The translations under genes were made by a program, and so were the position numbers. From Rhodopirellula baltica (lineage in GTDB: Bacteria; Planctomycetota; Planctomycetia; Pirellulales; Pirellulaceae), in NCBI GenBank assembly GCA_002901265.1, contig PPHI01000060.1, forward strand, positions 1 through 58,541: a stretch of DNA of 58,541 nucleotides, in the 5' to 3' direction. The notes under the pieces are model-generated. The model did no database searches, had not been told where the DNA came from, and worked only from the letters and a program-made list of their open reading frames with translations. How positions within the stretch are numbered: the stretch's first letter is position 1; the number at the start of each line of letters is the position of its first letter. This document shows positions 1 to 9,235 of this stretch, piece after piece.

Positions 1-123
1 GGGAGACATCTGGCTATCGGCATGGCAGTGAGGCACTTAACCGACGCTATCGTGTGTCGGCTGATGTGCGGTGCTCATGGGGTTCAGCGGAGCACGACAA
101 ATTGTGTCGTTGGGGCTGGGGAG

Positions 124-153
124 AAAAATCGCCTAAAGGCTAGACTCCAACAT
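124..153. repeat. 30-nt dispersed repeat, copy 1
   Basis: A 30-nt block with the core GCCTAAAGGC is identical to positions 7790-7819. It lies in the non-coding stretch 1-175, in which I see no gene. The core is a small palindrome, so the element could be a short mobile or REP-like sequence. Its function is unknown. Confidence 0.8.
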
Positions 154-175
154 TTTGCTTCGGCGAGGCATTGTG

Positions 176-2062
176 CTACTTCTTTGCGGCGGATTCTAGA
201 TAGGTGAGTAGCTCTAGGATTTCGTCTTTGGTGTATTGATCCAGCAAGGCTTTGGGCATCATGGATGTTGCACTTCGTTTGATCAACTCGATGTCTTCTT
301 GGCGAATCACGATTGGTTCTTTCGCATCGGGGCTGTTGATCAGCGTCAAAATTTCGTCGCCGTCGTCGAGAACGATTCCGGAGTACGTTTTCCCGTCGGT
401 GGTGAGCACCGTCTGTGTGGCGTACTTGCTGTCGATCTTGTGTGACGGTTCAAGAATTTCACGTAGCACGCTTTGGTGATCCGATTTCCAGCGTGTGTAG
501 ACGTCGGTCAAATCGGGGCCAACGGCGCCACCGCTTTCGTTGACTTTGTGACAGCCGACGCAGGATGCTTCGTTGAAAATCTTTTCGCCGATAGCTGGCG
601 AACGACCTTGTAATCCGTTTTCAAATGCACCGCTAAAGTCGTCGAGCGTCCACGAGTTCACGAAGGTGCGATTGCTGCCCAGCGGGTTGGCGGGTTTGGT
701 CGGATTCCGATTCCAAGCGTCGAGGTCGTTGACCACAATCATGACACCGTACATGCGATACCAATGCTGCGGGAACGTGCAGACATAAGGGTATTCACCG
801 GGTTCTGAAGGTGCGGTCAATGTCAGACGAGTCGAGGCATCGGGCGCGACGAGCGAGCTCGCGGCGATCACGTTTGGCGAATCGGTGACGTAGGGCAACC
901 CATTTGCTCCGCTGGGGCCTGCCGTCAGCCCTGCCATCGCGACGCTTTTCAGGGCACCAGGCTGAGTCACGACGAGGTTGTGCGGCATCAGGTCGTGGTT
1001 TTCGAGCAAGATTTGGAAAGGACGTCCGGCTTCGACTGCGAAGTATGGCACGTCGTATCGCATTTCTTCTTCGACGGTCCCAATTCGGACCACTCGGACG
1101 GCGACTTCGCGAAGCCGCTCGCGCAATGGCTTGGCAATCTCGGCAGGGATCGCCGTCAACAATTGCTCCGCGGCACGCATCGAGTCGATGAAAGCGTCGC
1201 TGGTGCGCTGATCGGGCTTCGTCGATTCGGCGAAACGGACCAGGGTTTCCGCAGCACCTTTGGCGGGCGCTGACTGATACGCTTGACTGGGAAGTCGAAG
1301 TAGTCCACGACAGGCCGCCGTGCGCAGGTCTTCGTTGGCAACGAGGCTGGCAAGATTTCGAAACGTTGCGTCATGTTCGGTCGGAATTTGCGATAGCGCG
1401 GAGATTGCCGCGGTTTGTGCTTCCAGCGACCCGTCTTGCAGCTTCGCTTCGGCAAATTCGCGTTCGGCAAGTTTCAATTCGTCGCGAGGCAGAATGGCGA
1501 CCGAAGTGAGCCTCGCGATGATTGACGACTGATTTGCCGCGCAAAGTTCGTCTGCGATTTCGGTCTTGTCGGCGCAGAGGAGCGCTGCCATCCCCACGGA
1601 AGCTTTGGAAAGCTCCGTTGCGGAAGCGAGCTCCGTAAGACGTTTTGTTTGACCGGCGAGTTCATCAGTTCCATGCTGTAGAAGCTGTTTGCCAAGGACA
1701 CCGATCAATCGCAAGGAATCCGCTTCGTTGACTTTGACGGCTTCGATTGCCGTGATCAACTCGGTGGTGATCGACGTGTCACGAATTTTGGCTAAGGCGT
1801 GGAGTGCTTCGTCACGTATGCCGCCGGCCATTGCGGGCCGAAGGACGATCGCTTCGTAGACGGGGGCGTATTTCGGGTCGTCGTCCGAGCGGGGCACCAT
1901 CAACAAGCGATCATCGTCGAGTCGTCCGAGTTGGTAAGCGACGATGCGTGGCGACTTGTCGAGATAAATCTTCGGCGGTGTCTTGTCGGCTGCCATCGAA
2001 TACGAGCCGATCGACGAGAGGATTGCGCAGGCGAGTGCGAAGCGTTTTGAAGAGATTCTCAT
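176..2062 (-). CDS. HEAT-repeat / cupredoxin / cytochrome c fusion protein (Planctomycetes-type heme-binding domain)
   Basis: This 628-aa protein is probably a periplasmic electron carrier. It has an N-terminal signal peptide ending near SYSMAADK and then alpha-helical HEAT-like repeats to about residue 300. A type-1 copper (plastocyanin/auracyanin-like) domain follows at about 330-450, with candidate ligands in MPHNLVV (His) and YVCTFPQHWYRMYG (Cys, His, Met). The C-terminal domain has CVGCH at about residue 501 and a downstream SMMP methionine that would be the sixth heme ligand, as in the family 'putative heme-binding domain, Planctomycetes type'. It starts 3 nt after the stop of the upstream dehydrogenase gene, so the two are probably co-transcribed. 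The electron partner is inferred to be that dehydrogenase; nothing in the sequence names the substrate. Confidence 0.85.
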   Translation of the reverse strand: MRISSKRFALACAILSSIGSYSMAADKTPPKIYLDKSPRIVAYQLGRLDDDRLLMVPRSDDDPKYAPVYEAIVLRPAMAGGIRDEALHALAKIRDTSITTELITAIEAVKVNEADSLRLIGVLGKQLLQHGTDELAGQTKRLTELASATELSKASVGMAALLCADKTEIADELCAANQSSIIARLTSVAILPRDELKLAEREFAEAKLQDGSLEAQTAAISALSQIPTEHDATFRNLASLVANEDLRTAACRGLLRLPSQAYQSAPAKGAAETLVRFAESTKPDQRTSDAFIDSMRAAEQLLTAIPAEIAKPLRERLREVAVRVVRIGTVEEEMRYDVPYFAVEAGRPFQILLENHDLMPHNLVVTQPGALKSVAMAGLTAGPSGANGLPYVTDSPNVIAASSLVAPDASTRLTLTAPSEPGEYPYVCTFPQHWYRMYGVMIVVNDLDAWNRNPTKPANPLGSNRTFVNSWTLDDFSGAFENGLQGRSPAIGEKIFNEASCVGCHKVNESGGAVGPDLTDVYTRWKSDHQSVLREILEPSHKIDSKYATQTVLTTDGKTYSGIVLDDGDEILTLINSPDAKEPIVIRQEDIELIKRSATSMMPKALLDQYTKDEILELLTYLESAAKK

Positions 2063-2065
2063 CGG

Positions 2066-4768
2066 CTACTCCGCTTCCAACGCACGCATCGTTTCGTCGA
2101 GGGTGTACTGCAAATAGTCGTCCATCGGCAACTCAAGGACGCCGAGTACGATCTCGACCGCTTCTTCGCCTTCGAGGAAACTTGCGGCCCGAACGGCTTC
2201 GACGCGAACGGTGGGATGGTCATCGTTGATCGCTTTGGCAATCCGGTCATGTGCGTCGTCGATCGCCGGCAACATCTGTGAAATCAGTCGGATGCAAGCG
2301 GCGCGTGCCCGGTGATTTTCAGAGGTCGAGAGTTCGTCGAGTAGTGTTTCATTGACACGGTTGTGTGTTTGATACATCCACAACGCCTCCATTCGATGAT
2401 GTTCGAATTCTGGATCCGATTGATCCAGGTTGGCGACCCACGTTTCGAGAGCGTTCAACACGTCGGCTGTTTGGCGGGCCGCCAATTCACGACGGGCTCG
2501 ATAGCGGGTACGGTCTTCGGGGCTTTTGAGAATTTCCAGCAGAGCTTCGATCGGTTGCCCAGCGATCTTGGCAGGCTCAAGCAGCGGACGGTCTTTGCAT
2601 GTCACGCGCCAGATTCGGCCGTGTGAATGGTCGCGATACGGTTCGCGCAGGTTGTGTTGCAAGTGACCGATCAGAGCGTTGTGCCAGTCGACGATGTACA
2701 ACGATCCGTCAGGTGCGAATTGCAAATCGACCGGACGGAAATTGCCATCGCGACACGAGAGCAACGCTTCTTTCTCTTCGCCAACAAAGCCACTGCCCTG
2801 TTCCGATTCTTTGATCGTGTGATTCAAGATCGCGCGTTCACCGATCACATTGGTCACCAAGAAGTTGCCTTGCCATTGGTCGGGGAAATGGCGGCTGGAG
2901 ACGATCGCACAGCCAGCCAGTGGTCGAATTCGCTTTGGATAGAACGTCGGGTGTTGGTACTGTGGATCGCCGCCGGCGAATTCTGCAATGCGACGGTGTT
3001 GGCTTCCGCCGGGGTGTTTGTTCGGGTAGGTCAGGTGGCCGGTGATGGGGGCTGCCCAATAGGAGAAACCTGGTGACGCGTCACCAATGAAATCTTGTCC
3101 CCAATGGTCATAGCAATAGCCCCAGGGGTTCGAGTAGGCGAAGGTGCTGTGGACTTCCATCGCCTGTGTCCGCGGATTGTATTTCCAGATTCCAGCTTCG
3201 CCGCAGCGGCGTGGACCGTTTGGTGTTTCCACGGCTGAGAATTTGAAGGTGCCTTCTTCGAAGTACAGTTCACCGCCGGGGCTCCATTCGAACGCGGCCA
3301 TGCCGTGGTGGGAGTCGGCCGAGTCCATACCGACGATTTGACGAACGGTGACGTCGGCACGGTCATCGCCATCGGTATCTTTCATGAACCAAACGTCGGG
3401 TTGGCGAGATACATAGGCACCGCCGTGACCGAGTTCGAATCCGGTCGGCTGGTGGAGGTTGTCGGCGAAGACTTTGCAGACATCCATGACATGATCGCCG
3501 TCGTTGTCTTCGAGGATCAGCAGTTTGTCATCCATTGGCGATTTAGGTTGCCAGTGTGGATAGGATTCCATCGTCGCGACCCACAGCCGGCCTTCGCTGT
3601 CGAAGTTTAGTGCGACAGGGTTGGACAGTTCTGGAAACTGTTCTTCGCTAGCGACCAGTTGGATCTCGAAGCCGTCGGCAAGGTCAAACAGTTCGAGTTG
3701 TTCCGCGGCGGGGAGGTATTGCAACGTGCCAAGCTTTCCCGCTTTGGCGTTGTTGTCGTTCGGAATGCCGACATTCGTTTTCGGTTCAATGAACGGGAGC
3801 GTTTTCGAATCATCGATCGTATTTGGGACCGACTTGCCAGCCGCAACGGCCCAGACACGTTGGTCGCGTGTGGCGGTCATTTGATCCAGGATCGCGCGCT
3901 CGCGTTCCATCACGTCGCGGTTGTTGTACGTTCCGTCGCTGCCAGCGAGTCCGCGGTCGCCATAAATCGAAAAACCATTGACCGCACGGTAGCGATGAAA
4001 CCAATGGAAGTTCTTGTTGTCGATTTCTGCTTTCAGTTCAGACGGGACCGCAGACGTCAGCTTTTCGCCGAACAAGGCTTGGTCGATGATCGGCGCGAGC
4101 TTTTCATAGCCAAGTTCGCTGAGGTGAAAGCCGTTGATGGTTAGCGGCTCGCCTGAGCTTTGGAACAGGTCATCGGTGGGGTGGAACAAGTCGACGAACA
4201 CGACACCGGTGTCGGAGGCGACTTGTGAAATCGCTTCGGTGTAGCGTTCGAGGTTGGCATTTTGCGTTACGCCGTCGGACAGGTTCGGATCGTCGGAACC
4301 TTCGAACGCGATCGGAGAGACCAAGACGACTTGCGGACGGCCTTTGCCGTAGTCGGACGCGAGCGTTTCGGCGACGAGTTTGGTGAGGTCGGTTTTGAAC
4401 GGTGCGATGCCATTTTCACCGGCGAAGGATTCGTTGTAGCCAAAGAAGTACATCACCACCGATGCTTGGCTGTGGGTGAGATGCTCCTGAGGTGTGCCGA
4501 AGTTCTTTGAACGGATGCGAAGGTTGATTTCGTCGGCAGGGAAACACAGGTTGCGGACAACCAAGTTGTGTTCGGGGAAGCGGGTGTGCAGCAACGTTTC
4601 CCATTCGTTTTGCACCTGCATTCTTTCGCCGAGTGCGTTGCCGACGAGGCAGATGTGTTCGCCTTTTTGAAGTTTCAAGTCGGCGGCGTCAGCGGGTGAC
4701 GTGAAGCTGATGCCTAGCAAGGCGGACGCGGCGAGGACACGTCGTGAAATCTTTGCGAAAGCTTTCAT
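2066..4768 (-). CDS. SGNH-hydrolase-like / PVC-type membrane-bound dehydrogenase / HEAT fusion
   Basis: A 900-aa exported protein with a signal peptide ending near SPADAAD. Residues about 30-235 resemble an SGNH/GDSL hydrolase: an early block at LVGNALGER, a FGYNES block and the late catalytic-type GFHLSELGYEKL. I do not see a clean GDS serine, so catalysis is doubtful. Residues about 370-720 form the beta-propeller of PVC-type dehydrogenases (glucose/sorbosone dehydrogenase-like), with motifs such as NPVALNFDSEGRLWV, PTGFELGHGGAYV, YSNPWGYCYDHWGQ and LYIVDWHNALIGH. The C-terminal 150 residues are HEAT-like helices. It is the upstream gene of a tight pair with the copper/heme protein, which suggests a periplasmic oxidoreductase unit. 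The substrate is unknown. Confidence 0.85.
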   Translation of the reverse strand: MKAFAKISRRVLAASALLGISFTSPADAADLKLQKGEHICLVGNALGERMQVQNEWETLLHTRFPEHNLVVRNLCFPADEINLRIRSKNFGTPQEHLTHSQASVVMYFFGYNESFAGENGIAPFKTDLTKLVAETLASDYGKGRPQVVLVSPIAFEGSDDPNLSDGVTQNANLERYTEAISQVASDTGVVFVDLFHPTDDLFQSSGEPLTINGFHLSELGYEKLAPIIDQALFGEKLTSAVPSELKAEIDNKNFHWFHRYRAVNGFSIYGDRGLAGSDGTYNNRDVMERERAILDQMTATRDQRVWAVAAGKSVPNTIDDSKTLPFIEPKTNVGIPNDNNAKAGKLGTLQYLPAAEQLELFDLADGFEIQLVASEEQFPELSNPVALNFDSEGRLWVATMESYPHWQPKSPMDDKLLILEDNDGDHVMDVCKVFADNLHQPTGFELGHGGAYVSRQPDVWFMKDTDGDDRADVTVRQIVGMDSADSHHGMAAFEWSPGGELYFEEGTFKFSAVETPNGPRRCGEAGIWKYNPRTQAMEVHSTFAYSNPWGYCYDHWGQDFIGDASPGFSYWAAPITGHLTYPNKHPGGSQHRRIAEFAGGDPQYQHPTFYPKRIRPLAGCAIVSSRHFPDQWQGNFLVTNVIGERAILNHTIKESEQGSGFVGEEKEALLSCRDGNFRPVDLQFAPDGSLYIVDWHNALIGHLQHNLREPYRDHSHGRIWRVTCKDRPLLEPAKIAGQPIEALLEILKSPEDRTRYRARRELAARQTADVLNALETWVANLDQSDPEFEHHRMEALWMYQTHNRVNETLLDELSTSENHRARAACIRLISQMLPAIDDAHDRIAKAINDDHPTVRVEAVRAASFLEGEEAVEIVLGVLELPMDDYLQYTLDETMRALEAE

Positions 4769-4878
4769 TGTGATGTGCTGAATAGCGAGGTGGGGAGAAT
4801 CGGTGGGATCCGTTTCGTCCTGCTATTCTAAGCGCAATTGGTGTGGCGCGTGTGGTGGCCACTGTAGATCACGGCTGG

Positions 4879-5706
4879 CTAGACGCGTTGGCGTCGGGCT
4901 TCGTAAGCGAGCACCGATGCGGAGACTGACGCGTTCAAGCTGTCGATTGCACCGTGCATGGGGATGCGAATGCCTTGGACAGCGGAGGTTGCGTCGGTCT
5001 GCCAACGCTGGCCGAGTCCCTTGGCTTCGTTGCCAATGATCAACGCGACGGGGCCGGACAGGTCAGTGCTCCAAAGTTCGGTCGACGATTCCACGCGAGC
5101 GGCGAACGCGTTGTAGCCATGCTGGGCAAGGAAACGGCGTGCGCCGTGTTCGCTGATCGCTGCCGAGGGAACTTGGAAGACTGCGCCCAGGCTGCTGCGG
5201 ATCGCGTTGGGATTAAAACGATCGGCGAGGGAGTCGGTCAACAAGATCGCGTCGACACCGGCGGCATCGGCACAGCGAAAGACGGCGCCGACGTTACCCG
5301 GTTTCTCGAATTGATCGAGAACCAGAACCAATCCGTTGCTTGGCAAAGACAGCTGTTCCAAACCCCAGGCGGGTTCATCGAACTCCGCAACGACACCACG
5401 CGACGATTGTCCGTAGGTGATTTTGTCCATGACCGCGTCTGTGACTGGCACTAGGCGATCCGAGAAACGCGATTGGACTTCGTCAGGAATTTCGTCTTCG
5501 TTGGTGTAGACGCCTTGCAGGTTCAGTCCTGCATTCAACGCCTGGAGTGTTTCACGCCACCCGTCCACAATGACCTTGCCTGCCTTCCGTCTGGCTCGAT
5601 TGTCACGCATCCGAACGAGTCGTTTGACGTTGGGATTGTTCAGGCTGCTCAGCACGTTTCGATGTTTGAAGTGGGATCGGGGAAACCAACAGCCGAGTGA
5701 TTCCAA
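4879..5706 (-). CDS. TrmH/SpoU family RNA 2'-O-ribose methyltransferase
   Basis: The protein has 275 aa. The three SpoU motifs are clear: LDQFEKPGNVGAVFRCADAAG-type motif 1 at about residues 148-168, LIIGNEAKGL for motif 2, and RIPMHGAIDSLNAS followed by ASVLAYEA for motif 3. Together they form the knotted AdoMet site. The N-terminal 80 residues look like the substrate-binding L30e-like domain (NPNVKRLVRMRDNRARR). The first 17 residues are atypical, and a start slightly downstream, near the LSSLNNPNVK block, is possible. The gene stands alone, 110 nt from the upstream dehydrogenase gene. The family modifies rRNA or tRNA; I cannot tell the target. Confidence 0.9.
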   Translation of the reverse strand: MESLGCWFPRSHFKHRNVLSSLNNPNVKRLVRMRDNRARRKAGKVIVDGWRETLQALNAGLNLQGVYTNEDEIPDEVQSRFSDRLVPVTDAVMDKITYGQSSRGVVAEFDEPAWGLEQLSLPSNGLVLVLDQFEKPGNVGAVFRCADAAGVDAILLTDSLADRFNPNAIRSSLGAVFQVPSAAISEHGARRFLAQHGYNAFAARVESSTELWSTDLSGPVALIIGNEAKGLGQRWQTDATSAVQGIRIPMHGAIDSLNASVSASVLAYEARRQRV

Positions 5707-5845
5707 AGTAGGTGCGTTACCACGTCGACTTTCACCGTGCAGAAACCTTGCAGAAACGGTGCAAAAGGCGACGCAACAAAATCAACAGGCCGTTAAACGT
5801 GCAGCGTAACGATTCGAAGCACGTTTCGGTAGTTGCGGTCGGCAG

Positions 5846-7204
5846 TTAGTGCAGTCCGTAGCGGTTCATTTTGTAGTGCAGCGTGCGGATGCTGACACCG
5901 AGCGTTTTGGCGGTGTGTTCGCGATGGAAGTCGTTAAGTAACAACGCTTCTTGGATCGCTTCACGTTCGGCCGCTTCGGTGACTTCGGCAAGCGTTTGCG
6001 CTCCGGAGGACTTTGATTCCGCGGTCCGTTTCAGTTCCAGTGGCAGATCGTTTTCGGTGATCTCGTTGCCGGGGATTGTGACCACCAATCGCTCGACGAC
6101 GTTGCGAAGTTGGCGAACGTTGCCGGGCCAGTTCGACGCGCACAGCGTTTTCATCGCTTCGGCGTCAATCGATTTTTGTTCGCGGCGGTGACGCGAGCAG
6201 AAGTGACTGAGGAAGTGATCAATCAGCAGCGGGATATCTTCGCGGCGTTCACGGAGCGGCGGAACCAGGATCGGCACGATATTCAAGCGATAGAACAGGT
6301 CTTCGCGAAAGGTTCCTTCGTCGACCATTTGCCGGATGTCGCGATTGGTTGCCGAAACGATGCGGGCGTCGGAGTCCAAGACGCCTTCACCGCCAATACG
6401 GGCATAGCGTCCCGTCTCCAAAACACGCAACAAGTCGACTTGGCATTTGGAGGGGATTTCGGTGATCTCGTCGAGGAATAGTGTTCCACCGCCGGATTGC
6501 TCGAAGCAGCCTGGTTTTTGTCGCGAAGCTCCGGTGAAGGAACCTTTTTCATGGCCAAACAATTCGCTTTCTAAAAGCGTTTCTGGGAGAGCACCCAAGT
6601 TGACTGCCAAAAAGGGGCCATGTGAACGATGGCTCAAGTCATGGATCGCGCGGGCAATCAGTTCTTTACCGCTGCCGCTTTCCCCTTGGATCAGCACTGT
6701 CGCGTCGGTGTCGGCGACTTGGCGGATTTGGGCGAGCAGCTCTTTGAGAGTTCGGCAGTTACCGATGATCCCGGTCACTTCCCCGGCTTCGGCAAGCTTT
6801 TCTTTGAGCTGATGGTTTTCGTATTGCAGCTTGTGGTGTTCGACGGCGCGGGCGACCTGTTGCCGAATCAGGTTGAGGTCGACGGGTTTGGTGATGAAAT
6901 CGAACGCGCCGCGGCGCATCGCTTCGACCGCTGTGTCGACGGTACCGTGTGCGGTGATCACGATGGTCGTCGTCGCAGGGTTGCGTTGTTTTACCAACGA
7001 AACCAATTCCAACCCGTCTCGATCACCGGGCAACCGAATGTCGGCGATGACCAACTGATGGTCTTCGGCATCGAAACGGTCGAGTGCTTCGTTGACGGTG
7101 CCGGCCGTGTCGACGCGGTCGGCGTATTTCTGCAAACCTTTGGCGAGTCCCGAGCGGATATTGGGTTCGTCGTCAACGATCAGAATGTGAAAGGCGTCTT
7201 CCAT
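5846..7204 (-). CDS. NtrC-family sigma-54-dependent response regulator
   Basis: The 452-aa protein has three domains. The receiver (1-120) has the acidic pair D11-D12, phospho-acceptor D55 (VIADIRLPG) and the KP motif at FITKPVD. The AAA+ domain (about 145-380) has Walker A GESGSGKE, Walker B GGTLFLDEI and a sigma-54 contact loop reading GSFTGA instead of the canonical GAFTGA, a tolerated variant. The C-terminal Fis-type helix-turn-helix ends in TLGVSIRTLHYKMNRYGLH. It would activate sigma-54 promoters when phosphorylated by a histidine kinase. No kinase gene is adjacent on this side, so the partner must be elsewhere. Confidence 0.95.
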   Translation of the reverse strand: MEDAFHILIVDDEPNIRSGLAKGLQKYADRVDTAGTVNEALDRFDAEDHQLVIADIRLPGDRDGLELVSLVKQRNPATTTIVITAHGTVDTAVEAMRRGAFDFITKPVDLNLIRQQVARAVEHHKLQYENHQLKEKLAEAGEVTGIIGNCRTLKELLAQIRQVADTDATVLIQGESGSGKELIARAIHDLSHRSHGPFLAVNLGALPETLLESELFGHEKGSFTGASRQKPGCFEQSGGGTLFLDEITEIPSKCQVDLLRVLETGRYARIGGEGVLDSDARIVSATNRDIRQMVDEGTFREDLFYRLNIVPILVPPLRERREDIPLLIDHFLSHFCSRHRREQKSIDAEAMKTLCASNWPGNVRQLRNVVERLVVTIPGNEITENDLPLELKRTAESKSSGAQTLAEVTEAAEREAIQEALLLNDFHREHTAKTLGVSIRTLHYKMNRYGLH

Positions 7205-7450
7205 TTAGCTGGTGACAATCGCTGGTTGAGTTGGTGGGGGAAAGTTGCTGGTTGGCAATCGTGTTGGCTTGAAACGATAGCGGTGTTTCGGGGTAGTGCT
7301 TTCACGCACACCCGTGGGCACGGCTGAGCCGATTTGCCACAGGTCCGGTACCATTTTTCTGTTCGCGTTCAATCAAAGTTGGCCCTAGACCGGCAAAGAT
7401 TGGCCCACGACCGGTAATTCTTTGCACATCGCTGCGTGCAGAAGTTTGCA

Positions 7451-7605
7451 TTTTGTGTGCAGTATTCTGCATGGAAATGTGTGGTTTGACCATTTGAGGG
7501 AAGATGTTCTTTCATTTACGGGAAAACCAACTTCGCAGACGCGAAGCAATGAAGCCGCTCCCATGGTCAAACCACACATTTCCATGCAGAATACTGCACA
7601 CAAAA
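7451..7605. repeat. Perfect 43-bp inverted repeat with 69-nt loop
   Basis: Positions 7451-7493 are the exact reverse complement of 7563-7605 over 43 nt, and the match stops at both edges. The loop is 7494-7562. The arms contain GCAGTATTCTGC-type sequence. Transcribed from either strand this would fold into one very long hairpin. It could be a miniature inverted-repeat element, a structured RNA or a double terminator. No flanking target duplication was recognised. Confidence 0.9.
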
Positions 7606-7789
7606 CACACCGCCCCACCCAACCGCTCGCTATCGCGAATGCGGCTAATAAGCCAAGTCCCAACTAACAACCTGTCCCCATCAGCCGAAACGCGATAGCG
7701 TGCGGCTCCCTCCAGCCAACATCTACCGCCCGAGCATGAGCAAAACTCTAAGTCAGTACGCCTGAAGCGCGTTTCCAACGTCCGGAAGA

Positions 7790-7819
7790 AAAAATCGCCT
7801 AAAGGCTAGACTCCAACAT
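7790..7819. repeat. 30-nt dispersed repeat, copy 2
   Basis: Identical over 30 nt to positions 124-153 and in the same orientation. It is about 95 nt upstream of the galM terminator in non-coding DNA. Confidence 0.8.
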
Positions 7820-7912
7820 CTTTTCGCCGAAAAACGATCGAGTCGGTTGCCCCAATCACCATCACCCGCCCCACGCACAAACACACTCTCGCTACCGCTC
7901 CAAACTCCCACG

Positions 7913-7951
7913 AAAAAAGGCCCGGCTGGAATCAATCCTGCCGGGCCTTTC
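7913..7951 (-). terminator. Rho-independent terminator of galM
   Basis: On the minus strand the stem is GGCCCGGC paired with GCCGGGCC (7919-7926 with 7940-7947), followed by a run of six T residues. It lies about 30 nt beyond the galM stop. The A/T flanks extend the stem by three pairs, so it may also work weakly in the other direction. Confidence 0.85.
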
Positions 7952-7981
7952 TTACTTATTAAATCGATCGTTTCGAACGAA

Positions 7982-9100
7982 CTACTTCACCGTCGAGAAC
8001 TTGAAAATCGTCGTGGTTTCGTACTCATCACCAGGCTGCAAAATCGTTGACGGAAAGCTCGGTTGGTTGGGGCTATCGGGATAGTGCTGGGTTTCCAAAC
8101 AGAACCCGCCGCGATAGACGTACTTCTTACCCGCTTTGCCGGTCAAACGGCCATCCAAGAAGTTACCGCAGTAGAACTGAATGCCTGGCTCGGTCGTCGA
8201 GATTTCCAGAACACGGCCGGTCGTTGGCTCAACAACACGTGCGGCCAAGGTCAACTCGCCAGTCTGCCCGGCTTTGTCCAAGATCCAGTTGTGGTCATAG
8301 CCACCACCGAAGGTCAGCTGCTCGTTCTCTTCTTTGATGTCGCGACCGATCGCTTTGGCTGTCGTGAAATCGAACGGAGTGCCTTGAACCGCCGGAGTCT
8401 TACCAGTCGGAATCAAGGTCTCGTCAACTGGCGTGTAACGGTTCGCGTTCAGCATCAGCTCGTGATCCAGAATCGTACCTTCGCCTTCGCCCTTCAAGTT
8501 GAAGTACGTGTGCTGAGTCAAGTTGACGGGAGTCGCTTTGTCAGTCTTCGCGGCGTAGTCGATTTTGATTTCGTTGTCGTCGGTCAAGGTGTACGTGACC
8601 GAGCAATCGAGGTTACCTGGATAACCTTCTTCACCGTCTTTGGCGTGGTAAGTCAACCCGACAGCGTTGCTGTCTTGGTCCACATCCAGGTCCCAAATCA
8701 CCTTGTCAAAACCGATGATTCCGCCGTGCAGACTGTTGGGTCCGTTGTTGATCGGCAGGCTGTATTCGGTGCCGTCGATCGTAAACTTGCCTTTCGCAAT
8801 GCGGTTGCCATAACGTCCGACAACAGCACCGAAGTACGGCTTATCAACTGCGTTCGTGTAGCTGCGGATGTTGTCGTAACCGAGAACGACGTCACCCATT
8901 TTGCCGTCTTGATCAGGAACGACGATCGACATGATGATCGCACCGTAATTGGTGACTTTGACCGTCATGCCATTTTTGTTTTTCAACGTGACGATCTTGA
9001 TGTCGTCAGCCGTTTCGACTTCGGCGGCGAATGTGATGGCCGGGGTGACCAACAGTGCGGCCAATGCGGCGCACGCAAAAAGAGGTTTCAAGGAAAGCAT
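7982..9100 (-). CDS. galM: Secreted aldose 1-epimerase (galactose mutarotase)
   Basis: The 372-aa protein interconverts alpha and beta anomers of aldoses such as galactose. A signal peptide (LFACAALAALLVTPAITFAA) implies export to the periplasm, common for planctomycete GalM homologues. Family motifs are present: the substrate-binding GRYGNRIAKGKF, the catalytic histidine in LTQHTYFNLKGEG and the C-terminal glutamate-bearing segment GIQFYCGNFLDG. A strong terminator follows. The upstream neighbour on the same strand is a sugar-alcohol-type dehydrogenase, which fits extracellular sugar use. Confidence 0.93.
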   Translation of the reverse strand: MLSLKPLFACAALAALLVTPAITFAAEVETADDIKIVTLKNKNGMTVKVTNYGAIIMSIVVPDQDGKMGDVVLGYDNIRSYTNAVDKPYFGAVVGRYGNRIAKGKFTIDGTEYSLPINNGPNSLHGGIIGFDKVIWDLDVDQDSNAVGLTYHAKDGEEGYPGNLDCSVTYTLTDDNEIKIDYAAKTDKATPVNLTQHTYFNLKGEGEGTILDHELMLNANRYTPVDETLIPTGKTPAVQGTPFDFTTAKAIGRDIKEENEQLTFGGGYDHNWILDKAGQTGELTLAARVVEPTTGRVLEISTTEPGIQFYCGNFLDGRLTGKAGKKYVYRGGFCLETQHYPDSPNQPSFPSTILQPGDEYETTTIFKFSTVK

Positions 9101-9235
9101 CGCGGGGTATGACCAAGGAGGAAGAGACGGTGAAGGCCTGCCGATCCGAATTGGATCAGCAGGATTTTCCAGAGCACCAAAGCAATCGGAGGCGCTCTCA
9201 TCAAACCAGAATTATTCTAGCCAGAATCAATCGCG

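Larger units (their letters stand above)
7205..7981. other. Intergenic region with long inverted repeat and dispersed repeat; no gene seen
   Basis: This 777-nt stretch lies between the NtrC-type gene and galM. Small ORFs cross it on both strands, but their codons are dictated by an inverted repeat and none shows a family motif. It contains the 43-bp inverted repeat, the second copy of the 30-nt dispersed repeat and the galM terminator, which are listed separately. Confidence 0.7.

Noticed and set aside
7422-7698. Small ORFs across the 43-bp inverted repeat
   Set aside because: They encode the same peptide text from each arm because of the repeat; there is no independent evidence of coding.
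8063-9112. Long + strand ORF (349 codons) opposite galM
   Set aside because: It is the antisense shadow of a clear aldose epimerase gene; the composition is biased and no motif is seen.
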